Shown: positions 45,819 to 53,697 of the stretch, in pieces
Position numbering within the stretch: the stretch's first letter is position 1
Layout: each line of letters opens with the position of its first letter
Source: Lachnospiraceae bacterium OM04-12BH
Lineage (GTDB): Bacteria > Bacillota > Clostridia > Lachnospirales > Lachnospiraceae
DNA: 64,000 nt
Direction of reading: 5' to 3'
NCBI GenBank assembly: GCA_003490145.1
Contig: QULQ01000001.1
Span: 124,001 to 188,000, forward strand
The notes under the pieces: model-generated
The model's input: the letters and a program-made list of their open reading frames with translations, nothing else
Database searches by the model: none
Told to the model about the DNA's origin: nothing
Translations under genes and position numbers: made by a program

Positions 45819-47261
45819 ATGGAGTTATACGTCAGCGAGTTTTCAAAATATGTTATAACGCTGCTGATTGCACTATATACTTATGAAAGCTTTGCAGTTT
45901 TCAGAAAAAAACAAGAAAGCGACAGAAACGGCATTTACACGAGACAGAATATACTTATGTTTGGTCTGCATTTTAGCTGCTTTATTGTGATCTGCTTTGA
46001 AACGGGAGATATCACGTATCTGTTCTTTTATGCTTTTCAGCAGATCGTGCTGTATGCGACTGTGATCCTGTTCCGGATGCTTTATCCCAAAACGAACAGG
46101 CTTCTTGTCAATAATATGTGTATGCTTCTGACAGTTGGATTTGTGATTCTGACAAGACTTTCCCTTGGTAAGGCGATCAGACAGTTTATCATAGTCATGA
46201 TCTCTCTGGTGATAGCGCTTGTGATTCCTTTCTTTGTAAGTCGTTTCAGGTTTCTGAAGGAATGGAAATGGATCTATGCAGCGGCAGGTATTGTGGCACT
46301 TGGCATTGTGCTTGTTCTTGGACAGACAACCTATGGCAGCAAGCTTTCTTACACCATAGCCGGGCTGACCTTTCAGCCATCAGAATTTGTGAAGATCATC
46401 TTTGTCTTTTTTGTGGCCAGTGCTTTATATAAGGCAGCCGGATTCTTTGAGGTATTTACAACAGCAGTGATAGCAGCAGCCCATGTCATTATTCTGGTCT
46501 GCAGTAAGGATCTTGGAAGTGCCCTGATCTTTTTCGTGGTGTATGTACTTATGGTAGTGGTGGCCAGCAGAAACTGGCTTTATCTGTTGGCGGGTGTATC
46601 CGGCGGCAGTGTGGCTGCCTATCTTGCTTATCGTGTGTTCCCACATATTCAGGTGCGGGTACAGGCCTTTAAGGATCCCTGGAGCGTGATTGATTCTACT
46701 GGTTATCAGATTACCCAGTCTCTGTTTGCGATTACGAGCGGGGGCTGGTTTGGACTTGGACTTTTTAAAGGCACACCGGAATCCATTCCCTTCGTGGAGG
46801 CGGATTTTATTTTTTCGGCGATCACGGAAGAGCTTGGTCTTCTGTTTGCTCTGTGTGTCATACTGATCTGTGTCAGCAGCTTTGTCATGTTTATGAATAT
46901 TTCCATGAACCTGAAGGATAAGTTTTATCAGTTAACAGCCTTTGGACTTGGCGTTACTTATATTTTCCAGGTTTTTCTCACCATTGGCGGTGGCTGCAAA
47001 TTTATTCCGCTGACCGGAGTTACGCTTCCCTTTATCAGCTATGGAGGAAGCTCTGTCCTTACTACACTGATCATGTTTTCCATTACGGAAGGTCTTTCTA
47101 TGATCCAGGAAGAAGAAGCCGAGGAAGAGAAACACCGCAGGAAACGTATCAGGCAGAAGAAAAAGAAACAGGCGGGCAGAAAGAAAGACAGACCTGTCTA
47201 CGAATATGAGGATTTAGATTTTGAAGAAGACGGAGAAACCTTTGAACAGGAAGAAGAATAA
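45819..47261 (+). CDS. FtsW/RodA/SpoVE family peptidoglycan glycosyltransferase
   Basis: This membrane enzyme polymerises lipid II into glycan strands during elongation, division or sporulation. The 480-residue protein has about ten or more membrane segments with the conserved SEDS block FISYGGSSVLTTLIMFSITEG and GYQITQSLFAITSGGWFGLGL. The C-terminal 65 residues are highly charged (EEAEEEKHRRKRIRQKKKK, then an acidic end) and cytoplasmic. The ATG follows the U32 stop without a gap. It overlaps the PBP gene by 41 bases, its expected transpeptidase partner. FtsW versus RodA cannot be chosen by sequence alone. Confidence 0.93.
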   Translation: MELYVSEFSKYVITLLIALYTYESFAVFRKKQESDRNGIYTRQNILMFGLHFSCFIVICFETGDITYLFFYAFQQIVLYATVILFRMLYPKTNRLLVNNMCMLLTVGFVILTRLSLGKAIRQFIIVMISLVIALVIPFFVSRFRFLKEWKWIYAAAGIVALGIVLVLGQTTYGSKLSYTIAGLTFQPSEFVKIIFVFFVASALYKAAGFFEVFTTAVIAAAHVIILVCSKDLGSALIFFVVYVLMVVVASRNWLYLLAGVSGGSVAAYLAYRVFPHIQVRVQAFKDPWSVIDSTGYQITQSLFAITSGGWFGLGLFKGTPESIPFVEADFIFSAITEELGLLFALCVILICVSSFVMFMNISMNLKDKFYQLTAFGLGVTYIFQVFLTIGGGCKFIPLTGVTLPFISYGGSSVLTTLIMFSITEGLSMIQEEEAEEEKHRRKRIRQKKKKQAGRKKDRPVYEYEDLDFEEDGETFEQEEE

Positions 47262-48684
47262 AGGAAAGAAAAAAAGCCCACAGATTATGATCATAACGGC
47301 TGGCTTTACGCTGCTGTTCCTGTCCATGATCGGGTATATTACCTATTATTCAGTGACGCACAAGCAGGAGTTGATCAATAACAGCTATAATGGAAGACAG
47401 CAGATGCTGTTATCCCAGAATCGCAGAGGCAGCATTTATTCTGCTGATGGAAAGGTGCTGGCACAGACGGTAACTGATGAAAACGGAAATGAGGTCAGGG
47501 AGTATCCTTATGGCAATCTGTTTTCTCATGCTGTCGGATACGCAACCAACGGGCGTATGGGTGTGGAAGCACAGGCAAATTATTATCTGATCAATTCGAA
47601 TGCGCCTCTTTCCACGAAAGCGGCACTGGACGCCAGCGGTGATAAGTATCCTGGAGATAATGTTTACACGACCCTGGATACAAAGCTCCAGCAGGTTGCA
47701 TCCACAGCACTTGGTGTTTACCGTGGTGCGATCATAGTGACTGAGCCGTCTACTGGCAGAATCCTTGCCATGGTAAGCAAACCGGATTTTGACCCGGGTA
47801 CGGTAGAAGCAAACTGGGATGAGCTTCGAAGTGACAGTCAGAAGGGTGTTCTTTTAAACAGAGTAACACAGGGATTATATCCACCAGGATCTACGTTTAA
47901 GATCGTTACAGCCCTTGAATATATCAGGGAGAACCCGGATACTTATCAGCAATATACTTATCAGTGTAATGGTTCTATTTCGAGGGGAGAAGACAGGATC
48001 CAGTGTTATCATGGCTCTGTACACGGACAGATTGGCTTTACCAGATCCTTTGCCAAGTCCTGTAATTCCTCATTTGCGAATATGGGACTGACTTTTGACA
48101 GAGGCCATTTTGAAGAAACCCTGGATCAGCTTCTGTTTAACCAAAAGCTGCCATTGTCCATGAATTACAGTCAGAGCCGGGTGGATATGAGTGATACGAC
48201 TTCAGATGCAGATATGATGCAGGTATCTATCGGACAGGGAACAACAGCCATGACGCCTATTCATCTGAATATGATCACAAGTGCCATTGCCAATAACGGG
48301 GTTCTGATGAAACCCTATATTGTTGATCATGTACAGAACAGCGCTGGCGGTAACATTAAAACCTTTAACGCTGATGCCTATGGAAATCTGATGACAGAGG
48401 AGGAAGCCTTCATACTGACAGGACTGATGACAGACGTTGTAGAGGAGGGAACAGCCTCCAGACTAAAGGGACTGTCCTATACAGCGGCTGGAAAGACAGG
48501 CTCTGCAGAATATGGTACGGTAAAGGGAGACAGCCACGCGTGGTTTACCGGTTTTGCACCGGCAGAGGATCCGGAAATCTGTGTTACTATTATTATCGAA
48601 GGAGCCGGTGCCGGCGGTGATTATGCGGTACCGATCGCCAAACGGATTTTTGATGCCTACTTTGGAGTAGAAACAATCTACTGA
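47221..48684 (+). CDS. Class B penicillin-binding protein (transpeptidase)
   Basis: It cross-links peptidoglycan in concert with the overlapping SEDS polymerase. The protein has a basic N-terminus, one membrane helix (about 22-45) and a transpeptidase domain. Active-site motifs are SxxK in PPGSTFKIVTAL, SxN in KSCNSSFANMG and KTG in AAGKTGSAEYG. At 487 residues it is shorter than PBP2/PBP3 and lacks a large N-terminal pedestal. The start is TTG at 47221, with GAGGA 8 bases upstream; another TTG at 47242 with GGAG is also possible, and no ATG fits. The unusual start codon and overlap may set the PBP to SEDS ratio. Confidence 0.9.
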   Translation: MKKTEKPLNRKKNKGKKKSPQIMIITAGFTLLFLSMIGYITYYSVTHKQELINNSYNGRQQMLLSQNRRGSIYSADGKVLAQTVTDENGNEVREYPYGNLFSHAVGYATNGRMGVEAQANYYLINSNAPLSTKAALDASGDKYPGDNVYTTLDTKLQQVASTALGVYRGAIIVTEPSTGRILAMVSKPDFDPGTVEANWDELRSDSQKGVLLNRVTQGLYPPGSTFKIVTALEYIRENPDTYQQYTYQCNGSISRGEDRIQCYHGSVHGQIGFTRSFAKSCNSSFANMGLTFDRGHFEETLDQLLFNQKLPLSMNYSQSRVDMSDTTSDADMMQVSIGQGTTAMTPIHLNMITSAIANNGVLMKPYIVDHVQNSAGGNIKTFNADAYGNLMTEEEAFILTGLMTDVVEEGTASRLKGLSYTAAGKTGSAEYGTVKGDSHAWFTGFAPAEDPEICVTIIIEGAGAGGDYAVPIAKRIFDAYFGVETIY

Positions 48685-48728
48685 TCCGGGGCGGATCGGG
48701 ATAAGGAAGCATACATGAGGAAATATCT

Positions 48729-49061
48729 ATGAAGTTTTACAGATATCTTTATGTCGGAGAGTCTGTGACAAATCCGGCTAAGGTCAAATGGAAACTGAAA
48801 AATCATATCGGGCAGCTTTCGATTTATGTGATCTGTCTGGCGGACGGCATGGATCAGCTTGAGATCTATCACTGTGCCTATCTGAAGCAGAAATATTACC
48901 GGTTCCACCCACCGGTCATCGTGGGCATTTCAGGAAGCTATGAGGAGGCTGTAGAGCTTGTCATGCAGATGACAAAGGAAAGCCTTGAGACTACCGGCTG
49001 CTGCAATATTAATGCCTATCTGAAAAAGAGAACGGAAAAAGGAGCTGCTTATGGGGATTAA
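48729..49061 (+). CDS. Conserved hypothetical protein (110 aa)
   Basis: I do not recognise the family. The 110-residue protein has no membrane segment. It contains aromatic-rich stretches (RYLYVGESV, HCAYLKQKYYRFHPP) and a Cys-Cys near the end (TTGCCNINAYL). AGGAAAT precedes the ATG. Its last 11 bases overlap the DUF2953 gene, so it belongs to the same transcript as the sporulation-linked pair downstream. A cytoplasmic role is all that can be inferred. Confidence 0.75.
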   Translation: MKFYRYLYVGESVTNPAKVKWKLKNHIGQLSIYVICLADGMDQLEIYHCAYLKQKYYRFHPPVIVGISGSYEEAVELVMQMTKESLETTGCCNINAYLKKRTEKGAAYGD

Positions 49062-49965
49062 GATACTGACAGTACTCCTGCTTATACTGAAAATCCTGGG
49101 CATAGTCCTGCTTGTACTCCTTGGGATCCTGCTGGCTCTTTTACTGATCGTCCTTTTTGTCCCGGTCAGATATCAGGGAAGCGGATACAGAGAAGCGGGA
49201 GATCCTGTTCCGGTGCATGTGCAGCTTAAAGTAACCTGGCTGTTACATCTTGTCAGGGTATCCTTTATTTATCCGGAAGAGGCATTTCTGAAGGTAAAGG
49301 TACTGTTTTTCCAGATCCTTCCGGCAAAAGAAAAGAAGAAATACGACAGAGATGCAAAAAAGGAATCTGACGAAAAGAAGCAGAAAACAGATAAAAAGGA
49401 AGCCGGATCGGATGTCAGAGATACAGCTTCAGATCAGAAGATTTCTGATGAAGGAAATGCCGCTGATGAGGATGGTGGAGATGACAGAAGAACCCTTTCA
49501 GATTTCGTAAGAAAGCTTTTTTCCGCTGTCAGAAATATTAAGTACACAATCCGGAAGATATATGATAAGATAAATCATATCATTCATAACATCAGATATT
49601 ATATAAGGATGCTACAGACAGAGAGCTTTAAAAGAGCGTTTGTGTTATGCAGGGAACAGCTTTTAGGGCTCATGAAGATAGTTCTTCCACGGAAGGTATC
49701 CGGTACCTTTACAATCGGCATGGAGGATCCTGCAGCTACAGGACAGATTCTTTCCATATATGGGATACTGTATCCACTGATCGGGGACAGTATTACGGTA
49801 GTCCCCGATTTTGAAAAGCCGGTGATGGAGGGCAGCTTTAGATTTAAAGGGAAGATTACTGCATTTACCCTGATCAGGATTGCAGCGAAGATTTATTTTG
49901 ATAAGGATCTGAAAAGAGTGATCCGTTTATTTAAGAAGGAGGCAGTACAAAATGGCAGAAAATAA
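49051..49965 (+). CDS. DUF2953 membrane protein (YtfI-like)
   Basis: The 304-residue protein has a hydrophobic N-terminal segment (about 5-42, possibly two helices) followed by VPVRYQGSGY. A Lys/Glu/Asp-rich linker (about 95-150) leads to a C-terminal domain with LLGLMKIVLPRKVSGTFTIGMEDPAATGQILSIYG. This is the YtfI-type (DUF2953) layout. In Bacillus, ytfI stands before the ytfJ/gerW gene, exactly as here, where the next gene starts 14 bases before this stop. A sporulation or germination link is inferred from that synteny. GGAGC precedes the ATG. Confidence 0.85.
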   Translation: MGIKILTVLLLILKILGIVLLVLLGILLALLLIVLFVPVRYQGSGYREAGDPVPVHVQLKVTWLLHLVRVSFIYPEEAFLKVKVLFFQILPAKEKKKYDRDAKKESDEKKQKTDKKEAGSDVRDTASDQKISDEGNAADEDGGDDRRTLSDFVRKLFSAVRNIKYTIRKIYDKINHIIHNIRYYIRMLQTESFKRAFVLCREQLLGLMKIVLPRKVSGTFTIGMEDPAATGQILSIYGILYPLIGDSITVVPDFEKPVMEGSFRFKGKITAFTLIRIAAKIYFDKDLKRVIRLFKKEAVQNGRK

Positions 49966-50350
49966 TTTTACCGGTGTGATCGAGTCGTTGATGAAAGGAA
50001 TGAATACGGTCCTTTCTACTAAAACGGTTGTCGGGGAACCAACGAAGCTTCCGGATGATACGGTGATCGTACCTCTTGTAGACGTAAGCTTTGGTGTTGG
50101 TGCCGGTGCCAGTGTGGGAGATAAGAAGAATGGAGGAGCCGGGGGCTTCAGTGGCAAAATGTCACCAAGTGCAGTTCTGGTGATCAAAAATGGCAGCACC
50201 AAACTTGTTAACATCAAGAATCAGGATACCATGACAAAGGTACTGGATATGATCCCTGATATTGTAGATAAATTTACAGCACCGAAGGAAGAGATGATCG
50301 ATGATGAACAGGCTGTAGATGTGGCTTTTCCGGAGGAAGAAAATAACTGA
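49952..50350 (+). CDS. gerW: Spore germination protein GerW (YtfJ) family
   Basis: The 132-residue protein matches the GerW/YtfJ family: MKGMNTVLSTKTVVGEP, VPLVDVSFGVGAGASVG, a Gly-rich stretch and SPSAVLVIKNGSTKLV. GerW is needed for germination of Bacillus spores and is placed in the spore, so its presence supports a sporulating lineage. The C-terminus is acidic. AAGGAGGC precedes the ATG, and the gene overlaps the upstream DUF2953 gene. Confidence 0.92.
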   Translation: MAENNFTGVIESLMKGMNTVLSTKTVVGEPTKLPDDTVIVPLVDVSFGVGAGASVGDKKNGGAGGFSGKMSPSAVLVIKNGSTKLVNIKNQDTMTKVLDMIPDIVDKFTAPKEEMIDDEQAVDVAFPEEENN

Positions 50351-50428
50351 TCCTTTTAGAGAAATCAGAAAAAATTAAGGGTTTTCTGCATATAATAAAG
50401 AAAGAAGTATGTGAAAGAGAGCAGCAGA

Positions 50429-50569
50429 ATGAAAAAAATGATCGGTTTTATTGCTTTCTGGATTGCGGTAGGGATGCTGTTTATGCTTTTTCTTGCCCAT
50501 CACTATCTGATCGCACTGATCATTATCGGACTGCTTTTACTGGTAGGCTATAATTTTTACTGTGATTAA
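50429..50569 (+). CDS. Small membrane protein (46 aa)
   Basis: A 46-codon gene begins at ATG 50429 with a GAAAGAGAG site upstream. It encodes a protein made almost wholly of two hydrophobic helices (MIGFIAFWIAVGMLFMLF and LIALIIIGLLLLVGYNFYC). Small two-helix proteins of this kind are common beside sporulation genes in Clostridia. No name is assigned. The codon pattern and ribosome site support a real gene, but expression is unproven. Confidence 0.65.
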   Translation: MKKMIGFIAFWIAVGMLFMLFLAHHYLIALIIIGLLLLVGYNFYCD

Positions 50570-50608
50570 AAGTAAAGCGGCAATCTATCAGGCCGCCGGG
50601 AATGATTC

Positions 50609-51181
50609 ATGGACATGTTTAAAGAAAAGGATGAGCATCAGCCTGAGTTCGAAAAGAAGCTGGTGGATGGAAGGGAAGAGGAACTGAATGAACTGAAGGC
50701 CTGGCTGTTCAGGGAAAATATCCGTGTGGAGACGGAGAAAAAAGACCTGAAACACAGGCAGGAGGAGTTCCTGAAAGAAAAACAGCAGTTTCGGAGAGAA
50801 ATGGACGAGGTCAACAGAAGACTTGTCGTTGAAAGAAAACGCCTGAAGCAGGACGAGCTGTTTTTTGATAAAAAAATGGATATTCTGAAAAGCGGATTTT
50901 TGCAGCTTGATGCAGAACGCAAACAATTAAACCGTGAAAAACAGGAATTTGCCGGTGAAAAGAGAGGCGAGGAGAAAGTGCGTCGTATGGAATACAGCCA
51001 GATGACGGCAAAGCTTCTGTTCCAGGGGGTAAAGAGCCAGCTTGCTCTCAAAAAGAGATACAGGGATCTTCTTAAGATGTTCCATCCGGATAATATTGCA
51101 GGAGACCATGAGATGGTGCTTCTGATCAATGCGGCCTATGAGGAACTGAAAGAAGAGTATGATATAGGAAAAAGAGCATAA
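50609..51181 (+). CDS. Coiled-coil protein with C-terminal J-domain-like segment
   Basis: The first 140 residues are a long charged coiled coil (QEEFLKEKQQFRREMDEVNR and similar). The C-terminal 45 residues resemble a J domain: KKRYRDLLKMFHPDNIAG followed by INAAYEELKEEY. The HPDN of that loop is near the HPD that stimulates DnaK, so it may be a Hsp70 co-chaperone. Classical DnaJ puts the J domain first; here it is last. Start 50609 (or 50615) has a weak GGGAA site. A strong terminator overlaps its stop. Confidence 0.8.
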   Translation: MDMFKEKDEHQPEFEKKLVDGREEELNELKAWLFRENIRVETEKKDLKHRQEEFLKEKQQFRREMDEVNRRLVVERKRLKQDELFFDKKMDILKSGFLQLDAERKQLNREKQEFAGEKRGEEKVRRMEYSQMTAKLLFQGVKSQLALKKRYRDLLKMFHPDNIAGDHEMVLLINAAYEELKEEYDIGKRA

Positions 51182-51210
51182 AAAAACTTCACTTTGCAGT
51201 GAAGTTTTTT
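51181..51210. terminator. Bidirectional intrinsic terminator
   Basis: A perfect 13-bp stem, AAAAAACTTCACT with AGTGAAGTTTTTT, encloses a TTGC loop. It separates the J-domain gene from the convergent rpmB. Confidence 0.92.
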
Positions 51211-51229
51211 ATTACGCATTTCTTGCTTA

Positions 51230-51415
51230 TTAAGCTCTCTCAACTTTACCAGACTTTAAGCAGTTTGTACAAACGTGCATTCTTTTAGGAGCTCCGTTTA
51301 CTTTACATTTAACACTTTTAATGTTGGAATTCCAGATTCTGTTAGATCTTCTATGAGAATGGCTTACGTTGTTACCAAAATGAACGCCCTTACCACAAAT
51401 ATCACATTTAGCCAT
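51230..51415 (-). CDS. rpmB: 50S ribosomal protein L28
   Basis: The 61-residue protein starts MAKCDICGKGVHFGNNVSHS and includes the R-rich SHRRSNRIWNSNIKSVK core of L28. The two Cys-x2-Cys pairs, CDIC and CTNC, form a zinc ribbon, so this is the zinc-binding form rather than the Cys-free one induced under zinc starvation. AGGAGGTG precedes the ATG. Its divergent neighbours yloU and fakA follow the rpmB-yloU-yloV order known from Bacillus. Confidence 0.97.
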   Translation of the reverse strand: MAKCDICGKGVHFGNNVSHSHRRSNRIWNSNIKSVKCKVNGAPKRMHVCTNCLKSGKVERA

Positions 51416-51481
51416 CGTTGCACCTCCTAACATATTATTATCTGCGTGCTTCAAATAGCGGATTATATCCGCAACAGTTGT

Positions 51482-51510
51482 ATAATATCAGAAAACCCAG
51501 AATAATGCAA
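51482..51510 (-). promoter_or_regulatory. Sigma-A promoter for rpmB
   Basis: On the minus strand, TTGCAT and TATTAT are spaced by 17 bases with a TG one base before the -10. The leader of about 60 bases includes the palindrome GCGGATATAATCCGC (51458-51472), near the transcription start. Confidence 0.65.
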
Positions 51511-51597
51511 GAAGAAATTTAAATTTATTTTATAGTTTCTTTTTTGGAAGATACAGGTTATAATCAAAATATATGGAAAGAAATAAGGAGGCAGCCT

Positions 51598-51957
51598 ATG
51601 AAATCTTCTTCAATGAATACCCACATGGGAAATGTTTCAATTGATAATGAAGTAATCGCCCAGTATGCCGGCAGTGTAGCCATGGAATGTTTTGGTATTG
51701 TCGGAATGGCAGGCATTAATGTGAAAGACGGACTTGTGAAGCTGTTAAAGATGGACAGCATGACAAGAGGAATCAATGTTTCCATAAAGAACAACAAGCT
51801 GACACTGAACTTTCACGTGATCGTAGCATATGGAGTCAGCATTCTTGCTGTTACGGACAATCTGATCAGCAATGTGAAATACAAGGTAGAGGAATTTACC
51901 GGTATAGAAATTGAAAAAATAAACATCTTTGTTGAAGGTGTTAGAGTGATTGACTAA
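51598..51957 (+). CDS. yloU: Asp23/Gls24 (DUF322) family protein, YloU-like
   Basis: The 119-residue protein starts MKSSSMNTHMGNVSIDNEVIAQYAGSVA and has the family core ECFGIVGMAGINVKDGL and LNFHVIVAYGVSILAVTDNL. Members bind membranes or envelope proteins in Gram-positives, but the exact role of YloU is unknown. ATG at 51598 follows AAGGAGG; an earlier ATG at 51544 lacks a ribosome site. fakA starts 15 bases downstream, as in Bacillus. A TATAAT lies at 51559-51564, but no good -35 was found with it. Confidence 0.9.
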   Translation: MKSSSMNTHMGNVSIDNEVIAQYAGSVAMECFGIVGMAGINVKDGLVKLLKMDSMTRGINVSIKNNKLTLNFHVIVAYGVSILAVTDNLISNVKYKVEEFTGIEIEKINIFVEGVRVID

Positions 51958-51972
51958 GAGGAGGATACATTC

Positions 51973-53625
51973 GTGGTTAATACGATTGACGCTAAGTTAC
52001 TTGCAAAGATGTTCTTAGCTGGAGCCAAAAATCTGGAAGCAAAGAAGGAGTGGATCAACGAGCTCAATGTTTTCCCCGTACCTGACGGTGATACAGGAAC
52101 CAATATGACACTGACAATTATGTCTGCAGCCAAGGAAGTGGCTGTTATGGAAGATCCGGACATGGCAACCCTGTGTAAGGCAATCTCATCCGGTTCCCTT
52201 CGTGGAGCAAGAGGAAATTCAGGTGTTATCCTTTCGCAGCTGTTCAGAGGTTTTACCAAACGGATCAAGGGGGAAGAAACACTTACGATTCCGATCCTCT
52301 CAGAAGCTTTTGATAAGGCGGTGGAAACTGCTTACAAAGCAGTTATGAAGCCAAAGGAAGGAACGATCCTGACTGTTGCCAAAGGCGGTGCTGATAAGGC
52401 AAGAGAGCTTGCAGAAAACGGATGTGATGATCTTTCCGTATTTATTGATGAAATTATCAAATATGCAGATGAGGTTCTTGAGAAGACTCCCGAGATGCTT
52501 CCGGTTCTGAAACAGGCTGGTGTAGTGGATTCCGGCGGACAGGGACTGATGCAGGTGCTGAAGGGTGCCTATGATGCATTCCTTGGGAAGGAGCTGGATC
52601 TGACGATCCCGGAGAATACTCAGGCGAAGCCACAGACAGAAACAGCACAGAAGGAAGAGCGGGAGATCAGATTCGGTTATTGTACGGAATTTATCATTCT
52701 TCTGAATAAAACCTTTAATATAAAGCAGGAAATTGATTTTAAAGCCTATCTGGAATCTATCGGTGATTCTATTGTAGTGGTTGCGGATGATGATGTTGTT
52801 AAGGTACATGTACACACCAATGATCCGGGACTTGCGATCCAGAAGGCTCTGAAATATGGTGCTCTTTCCAATATGAAGATCGACAATATGCGCCTGGAGC
52901 ATCAGGAAAAGCTGTTTAAGGAAGAAATGAAGAAGGCTGCACAGGAAGAAGTACAGATGCCTCATAAGGATACCGGCTTTATCGCTGTTTCAGTCGGTAA
53001 GGGAATGGATGAGATCTTTAAGGGACTTGGTGTTGATTATATTATTGAAGGCGGACAGACCATGAATCCAAGTACAGAAGATATGCTGAATGCCATTGAT
53101 AAAGTCAATGCTGACCATGTTTTCATTCTCCCCAATAATAAAAATATTATTCTTGCCGCAAATCAGGCCAAGGCCATGGTGAAGGATAAGGATATTATTG
53201 TGATCCCGACAAAGACAGTTCCACAGGGAATTACAGCTGTGATCAATTATGTTCCGGATCTTTCAGCGGCAGAGAATGAAGAAACCATGAATGCTGAGAT
53301 CGGTAATGTCAGAACCGGACAGGTTACTTATGCGGTCAGAGATACCACGATTGATGACAAGGAGATCAAACAGGGTGATTATATGGGTCTTGGTGATCAC
53401 GGAATTCTTTCTGTTGGCACAGAAATGGATACAGTTGCCTTTGAGATGATTGAAAACATGATGGATGATTCCCTGGAACTGATCAGCATTTATTATGGAT
53501 CAGATGTGGATGAACAGACTGCACAGGCACTTCGTGATAAGGTGGAGGCAGCATATCCTTCCTGCGATGTTGAGCTTCAGTATGGCGGACAGCCGATCTA
53601 TTATTATATTGTTTCAGGAGAATAA
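51973..53625 (+). CDS. fakA: Fatty acid kinase catalytic subunit FakA (DAK2 domain, YloV)
   Basis: FakA phosphorylates fatty acids held by FakB (DegV-type) proteins. The 550-residue protein has an N-terminal DhaL/DAK2 kinase domain (about 1-200) with NVFPVPDGDTGTNMTLT and SGSLRGARGNSGVILSQ for ATP and Mg2+, and DSGGQGLMQVLKGAY. The remaining 350 residues form the second and C-terminal domains (NNKNIILAANQA, TVPQGITAVI). The start is GTG at 51973 with GAGGAGGA upstream. A DegV-family protein is encoded at 55.8 kb, a plausible FakB partner. A dihydroxyacetone kinase assignment is less likely, because of the long C-terminus. Confidence 0.93.
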   Translation: MVNTIDAKLLAKMFLAGAKNLEAKKEWINELNVFPVPDGDTGTNMTLTIMSAAKEVAVMEDPDMATLCKAISSGSLRGARGNSGVILSQLFRGFTKRIKGEETLTIPILSEAFDKAVETAYKAVMKPKEGTILTVAKGGADKARELAENGCDDLSVFIDEIIKYADEVLEKTPEMLPVLKQAGVVDSGGQGLMQVLKGAYDAFLGKELDLTIPENTQAKPQTETAQKEEREIRFGYCTEFIILLNKTFNIKQEIDFKAYLESIGDSIVVVADDDVVKVHVHTNDPGLAIQKALKYGALSNMKIDNMRLEHQEKLFKEEMKKAAQEEVQMPHKDTGFIAVSVGKGMDEIFKGLGVDYIIEGGQTMNPSTEDMLNAIDKVNADHVFILPNNKNIILAANQAKAMVKDKDIIVIPTKTVPQGITAVINYVPDLSAAENEETMNAEIGNVRTGQVTYAVRDTTIDDKEIKQGDYMGLGDHGILSVGTEMDTVAFEMIENMMDDSLELISIYYGSDVDEQTAQALRDKVEAAYPSCDVELQYGGQPIYYYIVSGE

Positions 53626-53651
53626 GGAAGAGGAAAATAAAACCAGTTTAT

Positions 53652-53678
53652 AAAAGGGACGGTGAAAGCCGTCCTTTT
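53652..53678 (+). terminator. Hairpin between fakA and recG
   Basis: AAAAGG(G)ACGG pairs with CCGTCCTTTT around TGAAAG, with one bulged G. The T-run is four Ts then CC. It may end fakA transcription partly and dampen recG. Confidence 0.6.
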
Positions 53679-53697
53679 CCTGTCAGAGGATTTGCAT

